Source of the DNA: Roseibium aggregatum IAM 12614
GTDB lineage: Bacteria > Pseudomonadota > Alphaproteobacteria > Rhizobiales > Stappiaceae
Assembly: GCF_000168975.1 (NCBI RefSeq)
Contig: NZ_AAUW01000023.1
Coordinates: 2,501 to 66,500, forward strand
Length of the DNA: 64,000 nucleotides
Reading direction: 5' to 3'
Position 1 is the stretch's first letter. Each line of letters opens with the position of its first letter. The position numbers and the translations under genes are program-made. Below the pieces are notes generated by a model. The model worked only from the letters and a program-made list of their open reading frames with translations, did no database searches and was not told the origin of the DNA. Of this stretch, positions 20,255 through 29,068 are shown in pieces.

Positions 20255-20270
20255 ACCAATTTGAATTGGT
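20255..20270 (-). promoter_or_regulatory. Operator candidate for the GntR regulator
   Basis: The arms ACCAATT and AATTGGT are perfect with a two-base centre. A further ACCAATT half-site lies at 20245-20251, ten bases nearer the gene. The site lies directly upstream of the gntR start. Confidence 0.55.
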
Positions 20271-20795
20271 TGCATTATTGGCGCGTTATTTTTAGCTGTG
20301 CAAGTAGTGCTTTTTGCCGGAATGCGTCCGAGGCTCAATTGGGATCCTGCCAGACCGGTCAGGAATAGGGAGGCGATGAGTTGACTGGATTTCTAATAAG
20401 TATTTGTAAAATAAAATAAAAATTATTCGTCGGCGAAGGGTTGGAAACTCCGGTCAAAGGCCTTCCTGGAGCAGCTGCCTGAAATTTGTGCTAGGGAACA
20501 AATTTTAATCGGTTCCGAAACTTCAGCAGGTTGTCTCCTGCGTTGAAATTTTATGTTGTCCGTGCACGAATAAGGGGGCGTTTGTTTCTCGAACAGGCGG
20601 TAAATTTACCTTTCTTTTCAAGAGAAACCGCGAATTTTGATGTTCTGGCTGCCGATTGGAACAAACTTCAAAATTGGTTCGTATGAGGCAGCTTGTTACT
20701 GCAGTCGTTTGTGGCGAAATTTTATGCGTGGCTGATCTTTGAGCTTTGCGGCGATTGACAAGAATTTTTTCTTCGGCGATCCTGATATCGAAATA
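20271..20795. other. AT-rich intergenic region with promoter candidate
   Basis: I find no gene in these roughly 520 bases. They are clearly richer in A and T than their surroundings, with runs such as aaaataaaataaaaatt near 20408. A TTGACA at 20755-20760 is a candidate -35 box for the amide operon. I could not find a convincing -10, so the start point near 20790 is a guess. Confidence 0.5.
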
Positions 20796-20870
20796 GCGGC
20801 AATCGTTCAGCCGCACGGCAATTGCGCCCCGATCTGTCGCAGGTGACCACCTGCGGGTCGGGGTTTTTTT
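20796..20870 (+). promoter_or_regulatory. Attenuator leader of the amide operon, likely AmiR/ANTAR target
   Basis: A hairpin (GCGGC at 20796-20800, GCCGC at 20810-20814) precedes a strong intrinsic terminator (20827-20870). This layout upstream of amiC-amiR fits ANTAR antitermination, where the RNA-binding protein stabilises tandem stem-loops and prevents the terminator forming. I could not identify the two canonical hexaloops with A and G at positions 1 and 4, so the mechanism is inferred. Confidence 0.55.
20827..20870 (+). terminator. Intrinsic terminator in the amide operon leader
   Basis: An outer stem CCCCGA/TCGGGG encloses an inner stem CGCAGGTG/CACCTGCG, followed by seven T. It stands 50 bases before the amiC start with no gene before it on this strand, so it must act as an attenuator. 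Confidence 0.85.
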
Positions 20871-20920
20871 ATGTTCAGCCCCCGCGGTTCACATCGTTCG
20901 GCTGAAGGGCAGGGTAAAAC

Positions 20921-22135
20921 ATGGCCTTTGGTGAAATACCGGTTGGCGTTCTGTTTTCGAAATCCGGTTCCTATGCCGCGATCGGGCAGGAAGGCTATTG
21001 GGGTGCCCGGATCGCCATCGATGAAATCAACGCCTCCGGCCTGTTCGATTTCCGCTTTCTGCGCGTGGATGGCGACCCGAAGGGTTCTGCCGAAAACTAC
21101 GCCGTAGAAGCCGAAAGGATGATGCGCGAGGCTGGTTGCCGGCACATCATCGGCACCCAGACCTCGTCCTCCCGCAAGGAAGTGCTGCCGGTGATGGAGC
21201 GCGGCCGCGGGCTGCTCTGGTACACCACGCCGTATGAAGGCTTCGAAAGCCATGACCGGGTGGTCTACACCGGCGCCTGCCCGAACCAGGGCGTCGTCCC
21301 GCTCTTCCGCCACATCGTTCCGGAATCCGGTCGCCGGGCTTTCCTGCTCGGGTCCAATTACATCTGGGGCTGGGAAACCAACCGCATCGCCCGCGAGCTT
21401 CTAGCGGGATGTGACGGCGAAGTGCTGGGCGAGCGTTATGTTGCCATCGGCGACGAGAACATCGACCATCTGATCGTTGAAATTCGAGAAAAACGGCCGG
21501 ATTTCATCTTCAACAACCTGATCGGTGAAAGCAGCTACGCCTTCCTGCGTGCCATGAAGCGGCTTGCAAAGGAAGATCCCGCCTTTGCGCCGAACCGTTG
21601 CCCGATCCTCAGTTGCAATCTGACGGAAGCCGAACTGCCCGTTCTGGGGGCGGCCGCGGAAGGGCTTGTGTCCACCTCGACCTATTTCGAAACGCTGGAC
21701 ACGCCGGAAAATCAGGATTTCCTGAGCCGTCTGGAAGGCCTGCGCGGCCCGGACGCGTCGATCTCCTCCATGTTTGTCGGGCCCTATGAGGCCGTCTGGC
21801 TGCTGGCCCGCGCCATCGAGGCCTGCGGCTCGGATGCGCCGGATCATGTCCTGGCGGAATTGTGCCGAAGGCCGCACCGGACCCCGTTGCGCGACATCCG
21901 CATCGACCCGCAAACGCAGCACGCCTACTTGCAGCCGCTGATCGCCGTGGTGGAAACCACCGGCCCGGAACGTCCGCGCTCCCGGTTCAGGATCATCGAA
22001 AAGACCTCCGGGCCGTTGGCACCAGACCCCTATCTGGTTCACTATGACCCGCTGGAAAGCAACGCCGGTTCGTCTGGTGACGCACCGGTTCCGGACAACG
22101 GCAACACGCCGAGATTGAGGCTGGTATCGTCATGA
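20921..22135 (+). CDS. amiC: AmiC-like amide sensor (periplasmic-binding-protein fold, cytoplasmic)
   Basis: This 404-residue protein has the type I periplasmic-binding fold (VGVLFSKSGSYAAIGQEGYW at the start, AIDEINASG at about 30, RFLRVDGDPKGSAENY). It lacks a signal peptide, which marks the AmiC branch over the exported branched-chain or urea binding proteins. In Pseudomonas, AmiC holds the antiterminator AmiR inactive until an amide binds. Here the ANTAR gene follows with a four-base overlap (ATGA), just as expected for a sensor-antiterminator pair. Downstream lie an importer and an acetamidase/formamidase, so the signal is probably a short amide. Confidence 0.88.
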   Translation: MAFGEIPVGVLFSKSGSYAAIGQEGYWGARIAIDEINASGLFDFRFLRVDGDPKGSAENYAVEAERMMREAGCRHIIGTQTSSSRKEVLPVMERGRGLLWYTTPYEGFESHDRVVYTGACPNQGVVPLFRHIVPESGRRAFLLGSNYIWGWETNRIARELLAGCDGEVLGERYVAIGDENIDHLIVEIREKRPDFIFNNLIGESSYAFLRAMKRLAKEDPAFAPNRCPILSCNLTEAELPVLGAAAEGLVSTSTYFETLDTPENQDFLSRLEGLRGPDASISSMFVGPYEAVWLLARAIEACGSDAPDHVLAELCRRPHRTPLRDIRIDPQTQHAYLQPLIAVVETTGPERPRSRFRIIEKTSGPLAPDPYLVHYDPLESNAGSSGDAPVPDNGNTPRLRLVSS

Positions 22136-22734
22136 GCAGCCTGTTCCGCACCCCGAGTTTCCGCGGCTGGTCCGCGACGGTCCTGCACAAGCCGCATTCC
22201 GACAGGGATGCCGTCTGCCGTCAGCTTGACCGTCTGGGCATCGCAACCTCCACCGCCTGGCCCGAACTTCCGGAAGAAGCCCGTCAGGCCGATCTGGTGA
22301 TCTTCGACGCCGATGCCGGCCATGATGCGCAATTCCCCTGGCCGGTGGAAGAGCTCCCGATGCCGATGATCGCGCTGATGGGCAGCGAGGCTCCGGGCCG
22401 CGTCGAATGGGCCATCCGGCGCGGTGCCATCGCTCATCTCAGCAAGCCCATCGCCTCCAGCGGTGTCTACGGTGCGCTGGTCGTGGCGACGCGAACCTTC
22501 GCCATGCGCCGCGCCTCCGAAGACAGGATCGCGAAACTGGAAGCCCGCCTTGCCTGCCGGCCCCAGGTGGCCGAAGCCATCATTCTGCTCATGCAGCACC
22601 AGGGCGGTGATGCCGAAACCGCCTACAAACTCTTGCAGGACATGGCGATGGCAAGCCGACAAACCATGGAAGACGTAGCGCTTGATCTGCTGGCGCGCTC
22701 AGGAGGGCAGAATGCCGGCCGACGTGAAGCCTGA
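22132..22734 (+). CDS. amiR: AmiR-like ANTAR-domain antitermination regulator
   Basis: This 200-residue protein has an N-terminal pseudo-receiver domain (about 15-120; no classic phosphorylatable Asp pattern is evident), a coiled coil (about 125-145, RASEDRIAKLEARL) and a C-terminal three-helix ANTAR domain (about 148-195, AEAIILLMQHQGGDAETAYKLLQDMAM). ANTAR proteins bind RNA stem-loops and prevent termination. The terminator at 20827-20870 is the obvious target. It overlaps both amiC and the next permease gene. Confidence 0.88.
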   Translation: MSSLFRTPSFRGWSATVLHKPHSDRDAVCRQLDRLGIATSTAWPELPEEARQADLVIFDADAGHDAQFPWPVEELPMPMIALMGSEAPGRVEWAIRRGAIAHLSKPIASSGVYGALVVATRTFAMRRASEDRIAKLEARLACRPQVAEAIILLMQHQGGDAETAYKLLQDMAMASRQTMEDVALDLLARSGGQNAGRREA

Positions 22735-23626
22735 AGCAATGCCAGAATCCGTGAAAGTTGCCGCCCCCGAAACCCCCAAAGGTGTCTGGCGCCGTCTCCT
22801 GCAAAGGAAACTTGCCGTATTCGCCCTGGGTCTGGTCGGCGTGATTGTCGGGGCTGCCGTATTCGCACCCTTCGTTGCGCCTTTCGATCCGGCGGAACAA
22901 TTCTTCGAAGGCCTGACCCTGGAAGGCGCGCCCTTGCCGCCGGGCGAAACCTTCTGGCTGGGCACGGATCTGCTCGGCCGGGATCTCCTGTCGCGACTGA
23001 TCTACGGCGCACAGACATCTCTGATCATCGGGGTCGTCGCCAACGGGATCGCCGTTGCGGTCGGCGCCTTTGTCGGCATTCTCGCCGGGTTCTTCCGCGG
23101 TTGGGTGGAAACGGTGCTGATGCGCTTCACCGATCTGATGATGGCCTTCCCGGCGCTGCTGCTCGCGATCACCCTGGCGGCCCTGTTCCGGCCCTCGCTC
23201 TGGATCGTTGCCATGGTGATTGCCATGGTCAACTGGGTGCAGATGGCGCGTGTCGTCTATACAGAAACCAGGTCGCTGTCGGAGCGCGAATTCATCCTGG
23301 CCGAACGGGCCATGGGCGCGGGTCTCTTCCGCATCCTGTTCCGCCACATCCTGCCGCATCTTCTGTCGACCATCGTCGTCTTCGGCACGCTCGGCATCTC
23401 GACGACCGTGCTTCTGGAAGCAACGCTCAGCTATCTCGGCATCGGCGTGCAGCCGCCAACCCCCTCCTGGGGCAACATCATCTACGAAAACCAGACTTAT
23501 TTTACCTCGGCGCCCTGGCTGGTGTTCTTCCCGGGCGTGGCCATCATCGCGCTCGCGCTGGGCTTCAACCTGCTGGGCGACGCCCTGCGTGAGGTGCTCG
23601 ATCCGACACAGAAGGGGAGGCACTGA
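22712..23626 (+). CDS. ABC transporter permease (DppC-like), amide operon
   Basis: This 304-residue permease has a first helix near 35-60, the domain start FWLGTDLLGRDLLSRLIYGA (about 85-105), an EAA-like loop AERAMGAGLFRILFRHILP and the C-terminal LGFNLLGDALREVLDP. The ATG at 22712 has aggaggg upstream and overlaps the amiR end by 23 bases. It is part of the importer encoded by the amide operon. Confidence 0.9.
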   Translation: MPADVKPEAMPESVKVAAPETPKGVWRRLLQRKLAVFALGLVGVIVGAAVFAPFVAPFDPAEQFFEGLTLEGAPLPPGETFWLGTDLLGRDLLSRLIYGAQTSLIIGVVANGIAVAVGAFVGILAGFFRGWVETVLMRFTDLMMAFPALLLAITLAALFRPSLWIVAMVIAMVNWVQMARVVYTETRSLSEREFILAERAMGAGLFRILFRHILPHLLSTIVVFGTLGISTTVLLEATLSYLGIGVQPPTPSWGNIIYENQTYFTSAPWLVFFPGVAIIALALGFNLLGDALREVLDPTQKGRH

Positions 23627-23628
23627 TC

Positions 23629-24548
23629 ATGGGCGGTTATATTCTGCGCCGGGTGTTCCAGTCCGTGCTGATCCTCATCGGCATTACCTTCCTGACCTTC
23701 GTCCTGCTCTATCTGATCCCGGCTGATCCGGCCCGCCAGATCGCAGGCCGCAGCGCCACCGCGCAGACGGTCGAGAACATTCGCGAGCAGCTTGGCCTCA
23801 ATCTGCCGTTCTACCAGCAGTATTTCCGTTATCTCACCGGACTGCTGCAGGGCGATCTCGGCCGGTCCTACCTGCAGAAGACCGAAGTCGGCGCGCTTAT
23901 CTGGTCGCGTCTGCCGGCAACGCTTCTTCTCATGGTCGGCGCCATCGTGTGCGAACTGGCCATCGGACTTACCATGGGGCTCGTCGCAGCCCTGCGCCGG
24001 AACACGGCGACAGATACGAGCCTCATGGTCCTTTCCTTCGTCGGGGTGTCCTCGCCCCAGTTCGTGATCGGCATCTGCTGCTCTATGTCTTTTCGGTGCA
24101 GCTCGGCTGGTTCCCCATCGGCGGTTACGGCACTTTCATGCACATGGTGCTGCCGTCGCTGACCCTCGGGTTCCTGGGTGCCGGCTGGTACTCGCGCATG
24201 ATGCGCTCCTCCATGATCGACGTGCTGCGCCAGGACTTCATCCGCACCGCCCGTGCCAAGGGCCTGAAACGCTGGCAGGTGCTGTTTGGTCACGCCCTTC
24301 CCAACGCCTTGCTGCCGATCATCGCCATGATCGGGATCGATATCGGCCTCTTCATGAGCGGCATAGTGGTGGTTGAAAGCGTGTTCGGCTGGCCGGGCAT
24401 CGGCCAGCTCGCCTGGCAGGCCATCCAGAGGGTCGATATCCCCATCATCATGGGCGTCACGCTCGTATCCGCATTCGCGATCGTCGTCGGCAATTTCCTC
24501 GCCGACCTGATCGCCCCCCTGATTGATCCGAGGATCAAGCTGCGCTGA
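23629..24548 (+). pseudogene. ABC transporter permease (DppB-like) with a one-base frameshift
   Basis: The first frame (23629 to about 24075) encodes a normal DppB N-terminus (MGGYILRRVFQSVLILIGIT, then QGDLGRSYLQKTEVGALIWS). The second (about 24075 to 24548) encodes the rest (LLLYVFSVQLGWFPIGGYG, then ARAKGLKRWQVLFGHALPNA, ending IDPRIKLR). The break is at atctgctgctc near 24073-24080. Restoring one C after 24075 gives ILLLYVFS and one continuous protein of about 306 residues. Both halves keep family conservation, so this is a recent mutation or a sequencing error in a short C run. If real, the importer lacks one permease. Confidence 0.85.
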
Positions 24549-24619
24549 CGCGCGGCAAGCGCCGGAAAACCGTCACCAGAGCGGCCCGGCAACTCACCGT
24601 AAGAACCGGAGGTTGGACT

Positions 24620-26248
24620 ATGAAGAAGACAGTATTGGCAGGGGCTGCCGCCCTTCTTGCCGCCACCGCCCTGACATCGGCATCCGCTCTGGCGGACGAC
24701 ATCAAGCAGGGCGGATCGATGATCGTCACCTATAAGGACGACGTCTCGACGCTCGACCCGGCCATCGGCTACGACTGGCAGAACTGGTCGATGATCAAGA
24801 GCCTGTTCGACGGCCTGATGGACTATGAGCCCGGCACCACCAACCTGATGAAGGACCTTGCCGAGGACTACACGATTTCCGACGACGGCACGGTGTTCAC
24901 TTTCAAGCTGCGCGAAGGCGTCAAGTTTCACAACGGCCGCGAAATGACGGCGGAAGACGTGAAATATTCGCTCGACCGCGTCACCAACCCGGCCACCCAG
25001 AGCCCGGGCGCCGGCTTCTTCGGCTCCATCAAGGGCTTTGATGCCATGGCGTCCGGCGATGCCACCAGCCTGGAAGGCGTCACCGTCGTCGATCCCTATA
25101 CGGTCAAGATCGAGCTGTCCCGCCCGGACGCGACCTTCCTGCACGTGATGGCCATCAACTTCTCGTCCATCGTGCCGAAAGAGGCTGTGGAGGAATGGGG
25201 CGCCGACTTTGGCAAGCATCCGGTTGGCACCGGTGCGTTCTCTCTGGAAGAATGGACGCTCGGTCAGCGCCTGGTGTTCAAGCGCAACGAGGACTACTGG
25301 CGCGCAGGCGTGCCCAAGCTGGACGAAATCACCTTCGAGGTTGGCCAGGAGCCGGTGGTTGCGCTTCTGCGCCTGCAGCGCGGCGAAGCCGACATTCCAG
25401 GCGACGGCATTCCGCCCGCGAAGTTCCTGGAAGTGACCAAGGACCCGCAATACAAGGACCTGATCATCGAAGGTGGCCAGCTTCACACCGGCTATGTCAC
25501 CATGAACGTGAAGATGCCGCCCTTCGACAAGCTGGAAGTGCGCAAGGCCGTCAACATGGCGATCAACAAGGATCGCGTGGTGCGCATCATCAACGGCCGT
25601 GCCGTTCCGGCAAACCAGCCGCTGCCGCCCACCATGCCGGGGTATGACAACGAGTACACCGGTTACGCTTACGACCCGGAAGCCGCCAAGGCGCTGCTGG
25701 CCGAGGCCGGTCTGGCTGACGGGTTCGAGACCGAACTCTATGTCTACAACACCGACCCGAACCCGCGTATTGCCCAGTCGATCCAGGCCGACCTTGCCGA
25801 AATCGGCATCAAGGCCGAAATCAAGGCACTGGCCCAGGCCAACGTGATCGCAGCCGGCGGCGAACCCGACCAGGCACCGATGATCTGGTCCGGCGGCATG
25901 GCCTGGATTGCCGACTTCCCGGACCCGTCCAACTTCTACGGCCCGATCCTGGGGTGTGCCGGTGCGGTCAAGGGCGGCTGGAACTGGTCCTGGTACTGCA
26001 ACGAGGAGCTGGACAAGCAGGCAACCGCTGCCGACAGCATGACCGATCCGGCACAGAAGGCCGAGCGCGAGGAAGCCTGGCGCAAGATCTTCATCTCGGT
26101 GATGGACGATGCTGCCTGGGCACCGGTCTTCCACGAGCAGCGTTTCACGATGCGGTCCGAACGGCTGGGTGGCCCTGACGCCATCTTCGTCGATCCGGTC
26201 CACATTCCCGTCAACTACGACTACGTATGGGCGAAAGATGTGCAGTAA
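24620..26248 (+). CDS. ABC transporter substrate-binding protein (SBP family 5), amide operon
   Basis: This 542-residue exported binding protein has a signal peptide (MKKTVLAGAAALLAATALTS, cleaved after SALA). Family 5 motifs are SMIVTYKDDVSTLDPAIGYD, FTFKLREGVKFHNGREMTAED (about 95-115) and NEDYWRAGVPKLDE. A ribosome site (ggaggttgg) precedes the ATG. Family 5 normally binds peptides, but the operon context suggests a ligand that releases or contains an amide group. Confidence 0.9.
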   Translation: MKKTVLAGAAALLAATALTSASALADDIKQGGSMIVTYKDDVSTLDPAIGYDWQNWSMIKSLFDGLMDYEPGTTNLMKDLAEDYTISDDGTVFTFKLREGVKFHNGREMTAEDVKYSLDRVTNPATQSPGAGFFGSIKGFDAMASGDATSLEGVTVVDPYTVKIELSRPDATFLHVMAINFSSIVPKEAVEEWGADFGKHPVGTGAFSLEEWTLGQRLVFKRNEDYWRAGVPKLDEITFEVGQEPVVALLRLQRGEADIPGDGIPPAKFLEVTKDPQYKDLIIEGGQLHTGYVTMNVKMPPFDKLEVRKAVNMAINKDRVVRIINGRAVPANQPLPPTMPGYDNEYTGYAYDPEAAKALLAEAGLADGFETELYVYNTDPNPRIAQSIQADLAEIGIKAEIKALAQANVIAAGGEPDQAPMIWSGGMAWIADFPDPSNFYGPILGCAGAVKGGWNWSWYCNEELDKQATAADSMTDPAQKAEREEAWRKIFISVMDDAAWAPVFHEQRFTMRSERLGGPDAIFVDPVHIPVNYDYVWAKDVQ

Positions 26249-27188
26249 CTGCAAGGCCGCTTACACGATCCACGCGGCACAGCACCACTTCGGTTGGGAC
26301 AATTCCAATGCCCCGGCCGAAACGGTGGCACCGGGCACGGTGCTGGAATTCGAATGTCTCGACAGTTCGGCCGGGCAGCTGACGCCCGAAAGCACTGTCG
26401 AGGATGTTTCGACGCTGGATTTCGGCAAGATCAATCCGGTCAATGGCCCCATCTATGTGGATGGGGCCGAGCCGGGCGACGCACTGGTGGTCAAGATCCA
26501 CGAGTTCAAGCCGTCCGGTTTCGGCTGGACCGCCAACATTCCGGGTTTCGGATTGCTGGCGGACCAGTTCAAGGATCCGGCCCTGCATGTCTGGTCCTAT
26601 GACAAGGACAAGCTGGGCACGTCGGCCTTTGCACCGTTCGGCAAGGTTCCACTGAAACCGTTTGCAGGCACCATCGGTGTCGCTCCGGCGGAAGCGGGTC
26701 TTCATTCCATCGTTCCGCCCCGGCGGGTCGGTGGCAACATGGACATTCGCGACCTTGCCGCGGGAACCACGCTCTACCTGCCGGTGGAAGTTGCCGGAGC
26801 CCTGTTCTCCATCGGCGACACCCATGCGGCGCAGGGCGATGGCGAGGTCTGCGGAACCGCGATCGAAAGCCCGATGAACACGGTGGTTGAACTGGACCTG
26901 ATCAAGGGGGCCAACCTCAACATGCCGCGGTTCGAAACCCCGGGCCCGGTCACCCGCCATCTCGACGAGATGGGCTACGAGGTCACCACCGGCATTGGCA
27001 GCGATCTGTTCGAGGGCGCTCAGGCAGCCGTTTCCAACATGATCGACCTTCTGTGCGCCCGTCACGGCTACAGTGCGGTCGATGCCTACATGCTGTGCTC
27101 GGTCTGCGGCGATCTCAGGATTTCGGAAATCGTGGACATGCCCAACTGGGTGGTCTCGTTCTACTTCCCGAAAGTCGTTCTCCAGTGA
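26238..27188 (+). CDS. Acetamidase/formamidase family hydrolase
   Basis: This 316-residue member of the FmdA/AmdA family hydrolyses short amides such as formamide or acetamide to the acid and ammonia. Family landmarks are TIHAAQHHFGWDNSNAP near the start, GDALVVKI (about 75), GGNMDIRDLAAGTTLYLPV (about 170-190) and the metal-site region SIGDTHAAQGDGEVCGTAIE. The start MCSNCKA overlaps the preceding gene by 11 bases; the frame runs further upstream but has no ribosome site there. It is the only enzyme in the operon, so it defines the pathway: amide-derived ammonia as nitrogen source. Confidence 0.9.
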   Translation: MCSNCKAAYTIHAAQHHFGWDNSNAPAETVAPGTVLEFECLDSSAGQLTPESTVEDVSTLDFGKINPVNGPIYVDGAEPGDALVVKIHEFKPSGFGWTANIPGFGLLADQFKDPALHVWSYDKDKLGTSAFAPFGKVPLKPFAGTIGVAPAEAGLHSIVPPRRVGGNMDIRDLAAGTTLYLPVEVAGALFSIGDTHAAQGDGEVCGTAIESPMNTVVELDLIKGANLNMPRFETPGPVTRHLDEMGYEVTTGIGSDLFEGAQAAVSNMIDLLCARHGYSAVDAYMLCSVCGDLRISEIVDMPNWVVSFYFPKVVLQ

Positions 27189-27194
27189 TGCAGC

Positions 27195-27226
27195 CGGGCG
27201 GCGGTGCTCGCCGCCGCCCGTTTTTT
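27195..27226 (+). terminator. Strong intrinsic terminator inside the amide operon
   Basis: A GC-only stem (CGGGCGGCG with CGCCGCCCG, loop gtgctcgc) is followed by six T. It lies seven bases after the acetamidase stop and 30 bases before the ATPase start on the same strand. Confidence 0.88.
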
Positions 27227-27255
27227 CAGAGTTCAAGAAAGACCAGGACGTCCGG

Positions 27256-29037
27256 ATGTCCAGCCAGCCAGACCACGAAACCGTAGCCGAAGACGTCGTT
27301 CTTTCCGTCAGAAACCTGCGCACGGATGTCGCAACGCCTTCCGGCCGCAAGACTGTGGTCAAGGGCCTGTCGTTTGATTTGAAGCGCGGCGAAACCCTGT
27401 GTATCGCGGGCGAATCCGGCTCCGGAAAGTCGATCACGGCTCTTTCCATCATGGCACTTCTGCCCGAGCCGATGGCCCGGGTCTCCGGCGGCGAGGTTCT
27501 GTTTCAGGGCAAGGACCTGACCAAACTTCCCGAGGATGCCATGCGCCGCATTCGCGGCGGCGACATCGCCATGATCTTTCAGGAGCCGATGACCTCGCTC
27601 AATCCCGTTCTGACGGTTGGCCGACAATTGCGAGAGGCGATCCTGGCCCATCAGGACGTCACCGGAAGCGAAGCCAACAAGCGCGCGCTGGCAATGCTGG
27701 AATCGGTGCGCCTGTCGGAACCGGCACGGCGGCTGAAACAATATCCGCACGAGCTTTCCGGCGGCATGCGCCAGCGGGTGATGATCGCCATGGCGCTGGC
27801 CTGCAATCCGAAGGTGCTGATTGCAGATGAGCCGACGACGGCGCTCGACGTGACGATCCAGGCGCAGATCCTGCAGCTGATCCGCGACCTGCAGCGTGAT
27901 TTCGGCACGGCCGTCATCATGATCACCCACGACATGGGTGTCGTGGCCGAAATGGCCGACCGGGTGATCGTCATGAACCACGGCAATATCGTGGAAACCG
28001 GCACGGCTTCCGACGTCTTCGAACGTCCGGCGGATACATACACACGGCACCTTCTGGACGCCGTGCCCAAGCTTGGCGCCATGACCGGTGTCGACAGCGC
28101 GGCTCGCAAAACGGACCAGCCGGAAGCACCCGTTCTCGAGGTGGAAGATCTTGTCGTCCGCTTCGATCTGCACGGCGGCTTGCTCAACCGGGTGACGTCC
28201 CGCGTGCATGCGGTCGAGGGCGTCTCTTTTCATCTGGCTCCAGGCGAGACCCTGGGTCTCGTCGGAGAAAGCGGCTGCGGCAAGTCCACCATCGGCAAGG
28301 CGCTTATGAACCTGGTGCCCTGGGAAGGAAGCATCCGGATCGCCGGACAGCACGTCGGCATTGGCAGCGCGCAGGAACAGCAGCGCCGCAGGCGCGACAT
28401 GCAGATGATCTTTCAGGATCCCTATGCCTCGCTCGATCCACGCATGACTGTTGGCGATATTGTCGGAGAACCTCTGGTGATCCACGGTCTGGCGCGCGGC
28501 AAGGAGCTGAAGGACAGGGTGGTGTCTCTGTTCGAGCGGGTCGGCCTGCCGGCCGAGATGATGACCCGCCATCCGCACGAATTTTCAGGCGGCCAGCGCC
28601 AGCGTATCTGCATTGCCCGCGCCCTGGCGCTCTCGCCCAAGGTTATCGTCGCGGATGAAAGCGTTTCGGCGCTCGATGTCTCGGTTCAGGCCCGTGTCCT
28701 TGATCTTCTCCAGGAACTGCAGGAGGATCTGGGGCTCTCCTATCTGTTCATTTCCCATGACATGGCGGTCGTCGAGCAGGTTTCGCACCGCATTGCGGTC
28801 ATGTATCTCGGTCAGATCGTCGAGATGGGCACGCGCCGCCAGGTTTTTGAAAACCCGCAGCACGAATACACCAGGCGGCTGATGAAGGCGGTGCCGATCC
28901 CCGATCCTAAACGCCGGCGCACCGTTTTCGATGTGCCGACGGGCGAAATCCCCTCACCAGTTTTGCCGCTCGGGCAATCGGTTGAGCGGGTGCGCTACAC
29001 AGATGTCGGCGACCGGCACCTGGTGGCGGTTGCCTGA
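27256..29037 (+). CDS. Fused double ATP-binding protein of a peptide-type ABC transporter (GsiA-like)
   Basis: This 593-residue protein joins a DppD-like and a DppF-like ATPase. Domain 1 (about 15-270) has GESGSGKSI, FQEPMTSLNPVLTVG, LSGGMRQR and LIADEPTTALDVTIQ. Domain 2 (about 295-560) has GESGCGKST, FQDPYASLDPRMTVG, FSGGQRQR and IVADESVSALDVSVQ. The second Walker B ends in DES instead of DEP. It should energise the importer encoded just upstream. A terminator stands between it and the acetamidase gene, so it needs read-through or its own promoter. The start MSSQPDHE has only a weak ribosome site (agga). Confidence 0.92.
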   Translation: MSSQPDHETVAEDVVLSVRNLRTDVATPSGRKTVVKGLSFDLKRGETLCIAGESGSGKSITALSIMALLPEPMARVSGGEVLFQGKDLTKLPEDAMRRIRGGDIAMIFQEPMTSLNPVLTVGRQLREAILAHQDVTGSEANKRALAMLESVRLSEPARRLKQYPHELSGGMRQRVMIAMALACNPKVLIADEPTTALDVTIQAQILQLIRDLQRDFGTAVIMITHDMGVVAEMADRVIVMNHGNIVETGTASDVFERPADTYTRHLLDAVPKLGAMTGVDSAARKTDQPEAPVLEVEDLVVRFDLHGGLLNRVTSRVHAVEGVSFHLAPGETLGLVGESGCGKSTIGKALMNLVPWEGSIRIAGQHVGIGSAQEQQRRRRDMQMIFQDPYASLDPRMTVGDIVGEPLVIHGLARGKELKDRVVSLFERVGLPAEMMTRHPHEFSGGQRQRICIARALALSPKVIVADESVSALDVSVQARVLDLLQELQEDLGLSYLFISHDMAVVEQVSHRIAVMYLGQIVEMGTRRQVFENPQHEYTRRLMKAVPIPDPKRRRTVFDVPTGEIPSPVLPLGQSVERVRYTDVGDRHLVAVA

Positions 29038-29068
29038 AACCCCAGGGCCAGGCGTGGGACTTGCGGCG

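Noticed and set aside
20710..20760. Possible sigma-54 promoter (tggcgaaattttatgc) before the amide operon.
   Set aside because: The GG to GC spacing is one base too long for a -24/-12 promoter.
20796..20850. Exact ANTAR tandem stem-loops with hexaloops (A at 1, G at 4).
   Set aside because: Only one stem (loop of nine) and weak alternatives could be found by eye; the leader is reported, but not the canonical motif.
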